From: Bicyclus anynana | Lineage: Eukaryota; Arthropoda; Insecta; Lepidoptera; Nymphalidae | DNA: 64,000 nt | NCBI RefSeq assembly: GCF_947172395.1 | Contig: NC_069093.1 | Coordinates: 16,217,561-16,281,560, forward strand | Direction: 5' to 3' | Part shown: positions 23,656-36,900 of the stretch, one piece after another | How the letters are laid out: each line of letters opens with the position of its first letter | How positions within the stretch are numbered: the stretch's first letter is position 1 | Notes under the pieces: model-generated | The model's input: the letters and a program-made list of their open reading frames with translations, nothing else | Told to the model about the DNA's origin: nothing | The model's database searches: none | Program-made: the position numbers and the translations under genes

Positions 23656-24136
23656 AATGATGATTACACCTGCCTAAGTTAAAAATTAAGCAACATACCT
23701 TCTATCAGTAAACAAAATTTGCATAAAAGCACTTCACAAACACAAGATGACGATTCTGTTACAATGAACTTTTTTTATATAATCAAAAAAAAAAAGAAAA
23801 AAGTAAGATTCTGCTGAAAATTAAATTTTCGCGAACAAGCTGATCTCGGAATATTCTGGATTCTTTTGTTTAAGTACAATTTAAATGCGGTCCGTCTGTT
23901 AGAAACAAAGAAATTTCATTATGACACTTCAATATTGCTCGCAAGTCGACGTACTTTGGCACGAGGGCCCCCGAAATTTTTGTGTTCTGCATAATAAGCG
24001 AACACTTCGGACTTTCTTTTTTTTTTGTTAAAATGTTATTCTTTCTTTTCATTATGATTATAATTCATTCGGGGAATGTCAAGAGCAATGCTTGAGTTAG
24101 GTAAATTCAGCAAGTTTTATTATGAAGATACACCTT
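23656..24136. other. Unassigned sequence
   Basis: AT-rich with a poly(A) run; nothing recognised. Confidence 0.4.
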
Positions 24137-24262
24137 TTTGACGACCTCTCTGGCGCAGTTGGTAGTGCTTGATAATGGTTCTCAACAGAGAGATTTAATC
24201 CCAACTCAAATCGAATTGAATCAAATTTCGAAATTGGCTCAGGTCTGGTCTTGTGGTAATTT
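24137..24262 (+). mobile_element. Old SINE B copy
   Basis: TTTTTGACGACCTCTCTGGC, GCAGTTGGTAGTGCTTG and TTGGCTCAGGTCTGGTCTTG follow SINE B order with many changes. Confidence 0.45.
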
Positions 24263-24767
24263 TGTCTTCGTGATTTTACCATCACTGATGGCACGTTTAC
24301 CATAAATTAATCATCTGTAATGTTATGAGCTCCTATGATAACCCACGGTTAGTGTTAACATTAATAATTTTATTATTATCCTCTTTTGAAGTCGTTAAAA
24401 AAAGGTATTTTTATATATTTTTTATGACAGTGATAGTACGAATAGGAGGGTAAACGGTGATTTGTTTTCAGTTTTTTGTTGAGCAACGTTCTTACTGTCA
24501 CGATGTGTTGTCTTGTGGTGTTAACGATTTTGTGATCAATTTATTTTATGATCATAAATTGTTTTGTGTGGATATAGAGAGCATGTCGGGCTGGGGATGG
24601 TGAGCGTTAAAGGATTCTAAAATGGTCCTATAAACCTGTTCCTCCCACAAGGTGATGGTGCAATCCCTGTCATTGCTACCTAGGCTACGCGCTATTTAGG
24701 CTTACAAAGGCGGCCTTATCGCTCAAAGAAAACTCCAAACTTAAATAACGTAAGTTTTCTCTTCCAG

Positions 24768-24937
24768 CTCGCACTGTATGCCACACGATAACACTGCTAG
24801 ACGTGCCGCGCTGGGCGGACCCGCGCGTAGAAGCAGAGCTTCGCTGCTTCTATGCGAAGCAGCCGTTGGACCCACCGCTTCACTCCGTCAAGTGGTACCG
24901 AGGCACGCATGAGATCTTCCGATACACGCCACAAGAG
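24768..24937 (+). CDS. Beat gene, first exon in window (Ig1 N-terminal half)
   Basis: The exon follows a pyrimidine-rich acceptor (tctcttccag) and ends at GAG|gtaaag. Its first two bases complete a codon from an upstream exon; 56 codons follow. It encodes RTVCHTITLLDVPRWADP, then ELRCFYA (first Ig1 cysteine) and LHSVKWYRGTHEIFRYTPQE, the strongest Beat-family signature in the window. It is GC-rich compared with flanking DNA, as are all exons of this gene. Confidence 0.9.
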
Positions 24938-27900
24938 GTAAAGAAATAATCCACAATGCTTCTTTATGCTTCTCTTCGCCTTATTTTTCTTCGCTTTGCT
25001 CAAATAATGCATCAAATATGCACTCGTATTTTCCTATTTCTTTATTACTATTTGTTTTATTATTGTTTGGACAGTTTCTTAAAGTCTCTAATTTTGACGG
25101 GCTCCGTGGTATGCGCTGTTGATTTACAAGACCTGGGTTTGATCCTCGGCTGGACCGATTGAGGTTTTCTTAATTGGTCCAGGTCTGGCTAGTGAGAGGC
25201 TTCGGCCGTGGCTAGTTACCACCCTACCGGCAAAGACGTACCTACCGCCAAGCGATTTAGCGTTTCTGTACGATGTTGTGTAGAAACCGAAAGGGGTGTA
25301 GATTTTCATCCTCCTCCAAACAAGTTAGCCCGCTTCCATCTTATATTGCATCATCACTTACCATCGCTTGAGATTGTAGTCAAGGTCTAACTTGTAAATA
25401 AAAAAATTAAAAAAAAATATATATAAAACCTCTATTATGGTATTTAAACCTCATTCCTTAATAGAATTTTTTGAAATATACAGTTGGCCCACTGCATATT
25501 ATGGAAAAACTATGCCTGTTACATGATTGCATTTTAAGAAAAACGTATATAATATAATGCTCTGACCTGTACTTAACCATATTATTGGTAGGTTACAATT
25601 GCATTGTAATTTAGCAGTAACTATACCTTTCAGAATGCTTGGCAGCACTTCCCAAGCCTACCTAAACTCTGTTACATTAAAACAAATCAAGTTAGTAACT
25701 TAAAAACCTTTTATGTTATACCTTGAAGCATTCAGGTTTGCTACCAAGCGTTTCTTTTACATAAATCACCTTATAAATATTACTATGAACCAACAAGATT
25801 AACATACGCCGTTCCATAAATTTTCCATCACGTTTCCTTCATGTAATTTACAAGCAAACATTCTAGACTCGCATATAATTTTATTCCCTTTGTAAAGGCC
25901 ATTGCAGACTACTACAATGATCGCAGAGAGTAATGTAATTTTTCTATCGCTAACATTTATTTGGACTTTATCACTTGTTTAATTATATTGTTATGATACT
26001 AGCAATTCATTTTATTAAAATACTAGCAAATATGTTCCTAAATAACCTCCTCTATCTCCTTATGAAAATCCCATTAAAATCGATCCAGCCGTTTCAAAGA
26101 TTAACTCGGGCAAACCGCAGACTGACAATAAAATTATGATTTTCTTTTTTTTATCATCGTGTAAATAACTGTCGACAGACTTCAATGTTAATCATATGTA
26201 TTGGTGATGAAAATAATATACCTGAATTTTATTCGTGGCACAATATCTGAATAAATGTGTAAAAAAAGAGTATAAACACTTTTACTTTTACTTCAAATGT
26301 ATAATTTCATTTGCTTACTTTCTTTCTTTATTGTAAAATTGTAATTATTTAAGTCACAAATAATTTTAATTAACGACTTTCACGGCTATAACAGTCGCTG
26401 CGATTCTCGCACTATTGTACAATGAACTTATAACTAACTAGCTATTACCGACATCGCAGTACATTATATTTCATTTTTACCAAGTAATCTATTATCATTC
26501 AAGTCTGCGGCACTGAAAAATGTGCTGTCATCTCCGAACCTAAGTTGGTATAATAAAACATCGCTTGTATGCATTCGGGATTTACTCCCTCCATATTAAA
26601 TTATTAAAGTTTAATATTGCCGACAAGATATTTACGTTTGTTTACATTTGTTATCTGTTTAAACAATATTACATTTTTGTGCATCTCATGAAGAAAGTTA
26701 TGCATCATATTTCTCTGCAACTTTTCTACGTATACTGTTTTAAAGTCTGTGTTTTAGGATTTCATATCTTTTAATAAATTGAATCTTGTTTAATATAGTG
26801 TTGGATATTTTAGAGCTTATACTCACCACGCTTCACCAATGCGGGTCAGTGAACTTACTCGTAGAGTGTTTAATTACTCATCATGTGTTTAAAATACTCA
26901 TCAATATCAACCATCCATATCAGGCTCATGATAGCCGTGATAGCCCAGTGGATATGACCTCTGCCTCCGATTCCGGAGGGTGTGGGTTCGAATCCGGTCC
27001 GGGACATGCACCTCCAACTTTTCAGCTGTGTGCATTTTAAGAAATTAAAATATCACGTGTGTCAAACGGTGAAGGAAAACATCGAGAGGAAACCTGCATA
27101 CCAGAGAATTATCTTAATTCTCTGCGTGTGTGAAGTCTGCCAATCCGCATTGGGCGAGCGTGGTGGACTATTGGCCTAACCCCTCTCATTCTGAGAGGAG
27201 ACTCGAGCTCAGCAGTGAGCCGAATATGGGTTGATGACGACGATATTAGGCTCATTGCTGAGCTCGAGATTAAAGATTTAACGTTAAAACGTTAAATCTT
27301 TATTATTCCAAATCTTTGTCAGTAGCACGCAATAGAAATAAAGCTTACTATCTGACGCGGCGCGTTTTCACCAGCGTGGTTCCCGTTCCCGTTAGAATAC
27401 GGAGAAAATATATAGCCTACAGCCTCCCTCGATAAATGGGCTATCTAACACTGAAAGAATTTTTTGAATCGGACCAGTAGTTCCTGAGATTAGCGCGTTC
27501 AATCAAACAAACAACCAAATAAATTCTTCAGCTTTATAATATTAACATATTATAAAGATACAGGACTAAGACTTCTCTGTACTAAATTATCAGTCAAATT
27601 TCATAATATACGCTAAACCTCTTTATTATATTAGTATAGATATAGTTCTTTCTATAGCATGCCAAGCTTGTTATATTAATTGATGAGATTTACTCATACA
27701 GTATGTGGACATCGAATACATTTACTCGCCCTGATTTAATTAGCATGTCTAATCCAGATTGGACATGTTACAAGTCATCTGCTTGTTGGATTGAGTAATT
27801 GCCGTAATATCTGCACAATACCGCAGATTAGACAATGGTCACTTCGCACAATACCGAGTATTGTAAGCGTGTCAAGTCCATAGGATACTGACAAAAGAGA

Positions 27901-30900
27901 TATTGTCAGTATCTATATCATAATTAGATGAATTCTAGTTGGACATTTTGATATAGAAAAGCTAAGATATACGTGTAAATACCTTTCTATAAATAAGAGG
28001 TTTTGAAATCTAAGCATGTTTGTTTGGACCAATTTTTTTTTTTACGTAAATGAATATAATTTTACAATAATTTAAAACTGCTATTATGTAATTATATATT
28101 AACTACTTACCATTATTATCGATCTGCTTATAAAAAGTGGATGCACAATCAACGACCAAACAACGTCGCCACTCAATGACTACCAAACACAACTTCTTGG
28201 CAGTCAATTCAAGTAGTCACATTAGCAAATTCAACCTTAAACTCAATCAATAGGGTATATTGGACTATAGGCCTTTAGGTATAATTTTCTTTACCAATAA
28301 TTCTGAAACTGTCAAAAGCAAAATTGGCCAGTTTTTAAGTGAAATTATCTACATGATTGGGCGTCCTTTTACTATAAGAGGTCAATGACCATTATACTAA
28401 TGTTAAACACAACTTGCTTAAGAGCTCGCTGTTATTATAATCTTCAGTTTGCAGCATCAAAGGATGCAGCGGTTGAGGAGTATTGTATAGAATGAATGGA
28501 AACGGCGCTATTGACAGAGACGTATAGGCATGCTAACTCAATTTTTTTTTTTTTTTTAATACGAGTTTGCTCTTCAGTCGTGTAGCACCAACCACTGACT
28601 AAAGTAAAACTTCTTTAGCTCTCTCTTTTTAACGTCTACTCGCCTCGCCCGATTGCACTGTTCGTATTCACTTCCACTTCACTATTCTGCAAGTGAAGCG
28701 TGCGAATAGAAGTTTTACTTTATAAAATATTTTTTTATAGGTACCAGTTACTTTTTCTAATTGTTTCAGTATGAGAGTCGAGCGTTCAACACGAGCGGCG
28801 TGTCGGTGACGAACAGCTCGTGCGACGGCGCCGCGTGCGCTGTGAGCGTGCGCCCCGAGCCCGGCACCGCCAAGTACACGTGCGAGGTGTCCAGCGAGGG
28901 GCCGCGCTTCGCCGTAGATAGGAGATCAACTAATATGACATTAGCGGGTAAACCATACCACAGCTCAAGTACAGTTCAACACGAGCGGCGTGTCGGTGAC
29001 GAACAGCTCGTGCGACGGCGCCGCGTGCGCTGTGAGCGTGCGCCCCGAGCCCGGCACCGCCAAGTACACGTGCGAGGTGTCCAGCGAGGGGCCGCGCTTC
29101 GCCGTAGATAGGAGATCAACTAATATGACATTAGCGGGTAAACCATACCACAGCTCAAGTACAGTTCAACACGAGCGGCGTGTCGGTGACGAACAGCTCG
29201 TGCGACGGCGCCGCGTGCGCTGTGAGCGTGCGCCCCGAGCCCGGCACCGCCAAGTACACGTGCGAGGTGTCCAGCGAGGGGCCGCGCTTCGCCGTAGATA
29301 GGAGATCAACTAATATGACATTAGCGGGTAAACCATACCACAGCTCAAGTACAGTTCAACACGAGCGGCGTGTCGGTGACGAACAGCTCGTGCGACGGCG
29401 CCGCGTGCGCTGTGAGCGTGCGCCCCGAGCCCGGCACCGCCAAGTACACGTGCGAGGTGTCCAGCGAGGGGCCGCGCTTCGCCGTAGATAGGAGATCAAC
29501 TAATATGACATTAGCGGGTAAACCATACCACAGCTCAAGTACAGTTCAACACGAGCGGCGTGTCGGTGACGAACAGCTCGTGCGACGGCGCCGCGTGCGC
29601 TGTGAGCGTGCGCCCCGAGCCCGGCACCGCCAAGTACACGTGCGAGGTGTCCAGCGAGGGGCCGCGCTTCGCCGTAGATAGGAGATCAACTAATATGACA
29701 TTAGCGGGTAAACCATACCACAGCTCAAGTACAGTTCAACACGAGCGGCGTGTCGGTGACGAACAGCTCGTGCGACGGCGCCGCGTGCGCTGTGAGCGTG
29801 CGCCCCGAGCCCGGCACCGCCAAGTACACGTGCGAGGTGTCCAGCGAGGGGCCGCGCTTCGCCGTAGATAGGAGATCAACTAATATGACATTAGCGGGTA
29901 AACCATACCACAGCTCAAGTACAGTTCAACACGAGCGGCGTGTCGGTGACGAACAGCTCGTGCGACGGCGCCGCGTGCGCTGTGAGCGTGCGCCCCGAGC
30001 CCGGCACCGCCAAGTACACGTGCGAGGTGTCCAGCGAGGGGCCGCGCTTCGCCGTAGATAGGAGATCAACTAATATGACATTAGCGGGTAAACCATACCA
30101 CAGCTCAAGTACAGTTCAACACGAGCGGCGTGTCGGTGACGAACAGCTCGTGCGACGGCGCCGCGTGCGCTGTGAGCGTGCGCCCCGAGCCCGGCACCGC
30201 CAAGTACAAGTGCGAGGTGTCCAGCGAGGGGCCGCGCTTCGCCGTAGATAGGAGATCAACTAATATGACATTAGCGGGTAAACCATACCACAGCTCAAGT
30301 ACAGTTCAACACGAGCGGCGTGTCGGTGACGAACAGCTCGTGCGACGGCGCCGCGTGCGCTGTGAGCGTGCGCCCCGAGCCCGGCACCGCCAAGTACACG
30401 TGCGAGGTGTCCAGCGAGGGGCCGCGCTTCGCCGTAGATAGGAGATCAACTAATATGACATTAGCGGGTAAACTATACCACAGCTCAGTACAAGCTGGAC
30501 ACGCACCGGCGCCGCACCGCAAGTCTGTGTGACAGGTAAAAAATGATATGCGGCGGCGGTGCGGCACTGTTGCGTATTTATCTGTCTGCACAGAATTAGG
30601 TAGTTGACATTTATCTTTTTTGTAGATATTAAAAGTGTGCTAATTGCAGCTTGCTATGCTAGCTGCCAGCAATGTTGTAAAATTAACAGAGTATCTGCAA
30701 GTGCCTGAAGACAAAAGTCTTCGAACAGTGCGAACACACAGCGGGCGATGGAACGAGCTATGTTAGGAGTATCTCTGCGTGATCGAATCAGAAATGAGGA
30801 AATCCGCAGAAGAACCAAAGTCACCGACATAGCTCAACGAGTTGCGAAGCTGAAGTGGCAATGGGCGGGGCACATAGTTCGAAGAGCCGATGGATGTTGG

Positions 30901-33900
30901 GGTCCCAAAGTGCTGGAATCTGCAACGACAACACGGAGATATAGGCGCTCAAAACGCCTTATAGTTTGGGGAGGCCATTGCCCGAAAATGGGATGAGTTG
31001 TAAAAAAAACAGTACATTTGAAAAAAATAACAAAACCATTATTAGATAATTGGGTAAATAATTAAATTAAATTTACTCGAGTTTTTTATAAAAATCAATA
31101 TATTCAAACCAAGTGATCATCCCTATTTATTGCGATGCGGCGCTGCGCCGGTACGACTGCATCATCATCAACACGAACCTTTCCATTTATTCCGTTTATT
31201 AGTTTAAAAGAAAGAAACATACACTCAGTTTAAATAAATTTACTCCACCAGTGCTGCCGGAGTACGACCCGCTGATCACGGGGCTGCCGACGTACGTGAA
31301 CGCGGGCGAGCAGGCGCTGGTCAACTGCACCAGCGACCACTCGCTGCCGGCCGCCATGCTGGACTGGTTCGTGGACTCGGAGCCGCAGGAGGTGAGCTGA
31401 GACTGAGCCATTCATTCATTCATTCATAACTAATTATCCACCACCACCACTCATTGGAAAATATCTGAAAAACGGTTCGTCGTTATCAACCCATATTCAG
31501 CTCACTGCTGAGCTCGAGTCTCCTCTTAAAATAGGCCAATAGTTCACTACGCTGGCCCAATGCGAAGTGGCAGACTTCACATACGCAGAGAATTAAGAAA
31601 ATTCTCTGGTATGCAGGTTTCCTCACGATGTTTTCCTTCACCGTTTGAGACACGTGATATTTAATTTCTTAAAATGCACACAAATGAAAAGTTGGAGGTG
31701 CATTCCCTCGACTGGATTCGAACCCACACCCTCCGGAATCGGAGGCAGAGGTCATATCCACGGGGCTATCACGGCTCTCTGTTTGCTCTCTCTGAAAAAC
31801 GGTTAGCCTTAGTATATTGCACTTCTAGGAACTTTCAAATGATATAAATGTTTCAGAGACATGTTCAGAGTCGCATAAGCACCAATAATTGTGTCACAGG
31901 AGCTCCGCAAAGTGTCATGTATTACATATATGGTCCGCGCGATCACTTACATTAGTAATTTTCAAAAAACGATTTTTTTCATTTCTATATTATAAGCCAT
32001 GCGAGTTAGTATTCAAGCGATTAGCAGTAATAAAACCCAACGGAAGTTTACAATATCAATTACCTATCTGAAAAATATGTCACGTGGGCACATTTCCACA
32101 AATAATGATTACATTACCTTTGACCCGCCATTATCTTGTCGAGGGCCGGATCTTGGAGGAAAATCTCATTTGATAACATCACCGCGAACTATATAATACG
32201 ACGGCTCTTTATTTGACGTGAAAGGACATTTATCGAAGCACCTACCGGTTATAAGGTTGTCAATCCATTTACGGTAAGCGAGGCGATGTCAGTTTGCGAT
32301 TTTAATTGTTTACATTTTTTATTTTCTTTTTAATTAAAAAGTTTTGAATTAAAAAAGATTAACAATGTAGAATTATAGTTGGTACGTTAAAGTGTCATTT
32401 ACATTTGTATCTTTACATGATTCTGTAGGTAGATTTTATAAGTGAAAATCATCATCATGACAAAAGGAAAATATGAAAATAAAATATTATCTTTTGTAAA
32501 GGGATTAGTAGAATATTTTATAATATGGTTTTGAAAATTTAAAACCTCTTGTCGAACTTATCCAATATATAAAAAAAAATTGTATTTAAGTTTCATGTTT
32601 ATCTCCAGTATGTCATCGGTCAGTTTAAGATTAAATTAATCTTCAAATTCAAAGTTTACTGAATACTCATAGATAGCATCTATCTGCTGTTTTTTTCTTC
32701 ATTATCAACCTATTACAACAAACAAATTGAGAAAAATCAATCAAATCAATTGAGAAATGTCATTCTATATATGTTACAAAGAATCTCAATTTCGTATATG
32801 TCAACTAGCTAACGTCAAAGATAGTAAATTAGCCTGATAGTATTTAAATGTCTGATAATAGTCACTAGGTAAAAAGATGTAGAAAAATGTGAAAGTGGAA
32901 AAAAAATGTTGTAATTTATAGCTACGCATTGCTCATCTCTAATGGAAAGACTGCCTTAGGAACAAATAAGAAAGAAATCGAGAAATGTCATATCAAAGCA
33001 CTTACCTATATAAGAAAGAAGGAAGACATTGAAATAGAAGGGTCTCAAACAATAATCGTCACAAAAAGTTTTGACAACCAATAGTTTGGACTTACTACGG
33101 CATTATTTTAGATTTAAACACCGGAACGGATACGAGCGAATACTTGGCCGAAGGGTTTGAGTTTTGGGTTAGCAGCAAATAAGCTATTGCGTTTCTCCCT
33201 GTATGAACAATCTCATAGCAGTCTGGTGTAATCTCTCTAGCTTTGAAGCACGGGGGTATGCCATATTGACATAACCCCGTGCTTATAGAGCACGACTCAG
33301 ACCATTTACCTTTGGACTTGTATCTAACTCAAAGGAGATGGTCCAAAATTGTATGGAAATTGTACCCTGGGAAAATAAAAAAAAATATAATATAATTTAT
33401 TTCTTTTTATTAAGTTAAATTTATTCACTTATTTAGATTTTAATAAATCCAGAGTAAAATCTATTTCCATTCCAAATTTCAGCCAAATCGCTTCAGTAAC
33501 CGTAGCGTAAAAGAGGAACAAACTTGCTTACACATAAACTTTCGCCTTTATAATATTAGTGTGATCTTCTTACAAAAATAATTAGCTACCCTAAAACGCT
33601 TTTAATTTAATTAAACTAGTAAAGGCGCATTTAGTACCTACCCTCGTAACTTCAATCATCATAATAATATTATTAGTACCATAACATCACCTGACGATGC
33701 AAAAGTGCTTGTAAATAAACTAAGCCTACTTGAATTAAATGAATGATTTAAAGTAACTTTGATTTTAATTTTTACCTAACCTTATCAGCTTATAGACGTC
33801 CACTGCTTGACATAGGCCTCTTGTTGTAACCCGCTTGATATCTTCGGTCCACCTAGTGGGGGGTCGACCAACACTGCCCTTTTCGGTGCGGGGCCGCCAT

Positions 33901-36900
33901 TCCAGCACCTTGGGACCCCAAAGTCCATCGGCTCTTCGAACTATGTGGCCAGCCCATTGACACTTCAGCTTCGCGACTCGCTGAGCTATGTCAGTAATTT
34001 TGGTTCGTCTGCGGATCTCCTCGTTCCTGATTCGATCACACAGAGAAACTTCAAGCATAGCTCGCTCCATCGCCCGCTGAGTAACTTTGAGTCTTCTAAT
34101 CCGTCTCCGTAGGTCATCACTGGCAACATTCACTGGCAACACACACGCAAAGTAGTTAAAATAGTAACATAATTAAATGGTTAAAGGATCAACTGAAATG
34201 GTTGATATAATACTTATGTTATACAAAAAAATATTCAATTATTATAACCAAATTGCTCTTGCAAGCATTCCTTGTTAATTTTTCAATTAAGCAATTTTTC
34301 AATTACGTATAAAACTTCATTAAACGGTTATGCGAAAACTATATTATTTTTTATTAATCTGAATAAAATTTTAATAAATCGCCCGTAGTAAGTGACCCGT
34401 ACGCCTATCTGCCTTCTAAAGCTTTGAAAAAAGGCTCTCTTTAATAAGAAATATGACCAAGCGTGTTGTAGCTCGCATGTAAAAATAGGGTTCCGTACAA
34501 ACAAAAAAAACGCACGCGCTTATAACCCTGCGTTACGAAGTGATATATTAATGCTGAGTTAATTAAATTCTACTTTTACTTACTAGCGGACGCCGGCGAC
34601 CTCATCCACGTGAAATTTCCCATGAATCCTACGGAAACCAAGAATTTTTCCAAGATAATATAAAGTAGCATGAACGTTGCTAAACTATCCGTTATATCAT
34701 TAATATCCGTTCAGCCATTCCACAGATAAGCCTAGACGAACAGAAAGACAGACATAAAAAAATATTTAAAAGACTTGGTTATGTTCTAGTGTCCTGTAAA
34801 TAACTATAAGTACTTGCAAAAACACAGTTCTTTAGACACAGATAGTCACATAAATTTTATTTATATGTATTAATTTCCTACCAATACTTTATACCATTTT
34901 TGTTGTTTCATGAGTTTCATCATGAGGTTGCATGCCGTGTAAAATGTTGGTCAAAAAAAAATTACAAACCAACGCTTATAAGCAAAGGTGTTGGTCTTTC
35001 ACTTACCATCAAGTGGATCATCTACTTTGTCAGTTAAGTCAATTACAATTAAAAAAATATCCGTACATATAAGTTACTTGTACTATGGAACCCTAAAAGG
35101 GCTCGTCTTAGGCTTTTTTCCTTTATCCAAAGGTCAGGCCTTTTATGCCTGTAATAGTAGGAAGATAAATTTCTTGCAACATAAAACATTTTTGTTCCAT
35201 TTGGCCTTTGTTCGAGATTGTCACCATTTCTGTCGCGTCACTGGGAACCATTTTTCTTTCTTGTCGCGCTAAGTAAATTAAAACACTGGCAACACTTAGG
35301 CGTTCAATAAATATTGCTATACATGCTAGAAACTACCTCGTTGGTCTTGTGGTTGTAATATGCTGTATCAAGTAATAAGGTCGTGGGTTAACATTTTGGG
35401 GTAGGGCTGTATATTATTTTTTTTATAAGGATAAAGCTCATCTGATAGTAAGTGTAGATGTGGCCTAAGAAGGAACGCGCTTGCCTAGAAGATGCTTATT
35501 CATTCTCATATTAAAGATGCCCAGGTTGTAAGAATTAGGAAATACTGACTTCGGAAGAGAGTTCCATTTCCTAGCCAAGCGTATAAGAAACGAAGAAACA
35601 AATTGTTTTATAGGAGTCCTAAGGTTGTCAATGACATAGGAATGGAAACCTACCCGGTGTCTTGCAGTGCGATGGTAAAAAGATGACGGTGGTACGAGCT
35701 CAAATAGCTCCTGTGCATACTTACTATTTACTGAATATTTATAAATACTAAATATTTATATTTTTATTTATTACTAAATATTTTCTTTCTTTGAGATAAT
35801 TATTATTTTGCAAAACCCGAAGTTGGGATATTGTCCTTAGAATGTCGGATAGCTACAAAAGTGACATACTAAGGTGCTCTCACAGCCGTCCTCCCGGTCA
35901 TTTAAAATAATATCTGAAAGTGATGCTTGCAGTGTTAAACATTAGCACCCTAAGCTCGGCAACCCGCCTTAGATCAGTCTAGTGGGACTAAGTTTTAGTC
36001 TTGGGAGGGAATCATCAAAAATTTATTATTGACTAGCGGACCCGGTCAAGCTTCGCTTTGACTTATGTGCACTTCTTATTCTACTCTACACTACTCTACC
36101 CCTACCCTACCCTACCCTACCCCTACCCCTTGACTCTTAAACGTTTGTGAATGGATACAGAAAAAAGAAAAGGGTTGTTTTTATGGTTTTCCGGCAATTA
36201 TTCTAATTTTTCTCCCCTTTTAAACCTTCCCACTGGCGCGGAACCCAGAAAAACACAGCCCATAAAAGAAATACGAATTAATGAAAAAAAAAAATACGAA
36301 TTAATGACGTCGTAGGTGCATAATGACCGCTAGATTTGTATGGACGTTCAAACTAAATTACTAATATCTTTGTTATTTCTGCGTGTATGCTTAAAGTTCA
36401 AATATTAAAAAAGTCACATTAATGTAAGGAAGCTAAAACTGTATGAATTTTCATCTAATTACGATAAAAGATTTTTAATGGATTTTGAAATTTTATAATC
36501 TTATTTATTTTACAAATATTCAGCCAATCTTTGCTTTTTATGTATAAATTAGTTAACATTGACCCTATTTACTCGAATGTATCAAAAAAATCAATATATT
36601 CAAACCTAGTCATCATCCTCATTATAACCTAAATTGACACAGCATGGAAATTGATTCAGGGAATTTCCGGTAATAAACTAACGTACAAACTACGCCAACA
36701 TTACTTCTCCCAGTAATATTACAGTACAAGTCAGCATCGCCGGTCTTTTGTTTAAATTACCTACTAACAAAATGTATCTAGCGAAGTTACTTTGAACTGA
36801 CTGTTCAAATAGTGTAACCTTATACTGTTCAAATAGTTTCGGAGTTCAATAATAGTCCAAAACTAGAGCGTGCCTGCGCAGACATAATTGAATCTTTAAT

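Noticed and set aside
25418..26932. Additional Beat exon in intron 1
   Set aside because: Exons 24768-24937 and 28770-28947 already join in phase with no missing part of the Ig fold; no suitable frame found.
28990..30532. Series of identical 103-codon frames starting MSVTNSSCDG
   Set aside because: They are the exon 2 frame read through the donor into the next unit in a wrong frame; not separate genes.
30488..30536. Extra Beat exon after the array (acceptor CTCAG, donor ACAG|gtaaaa)
   Set aside because: A short GC-rich frame exists, but it would break the phase-1 join that gives the conserved NMTLA-VLP sequence.
36088..36129. Interstitial telomere repeat
   Set aside because: The pentamer is CCCTA, not the insect CCTAA/TTAGG telomere repeat; treated as a microsatellite.
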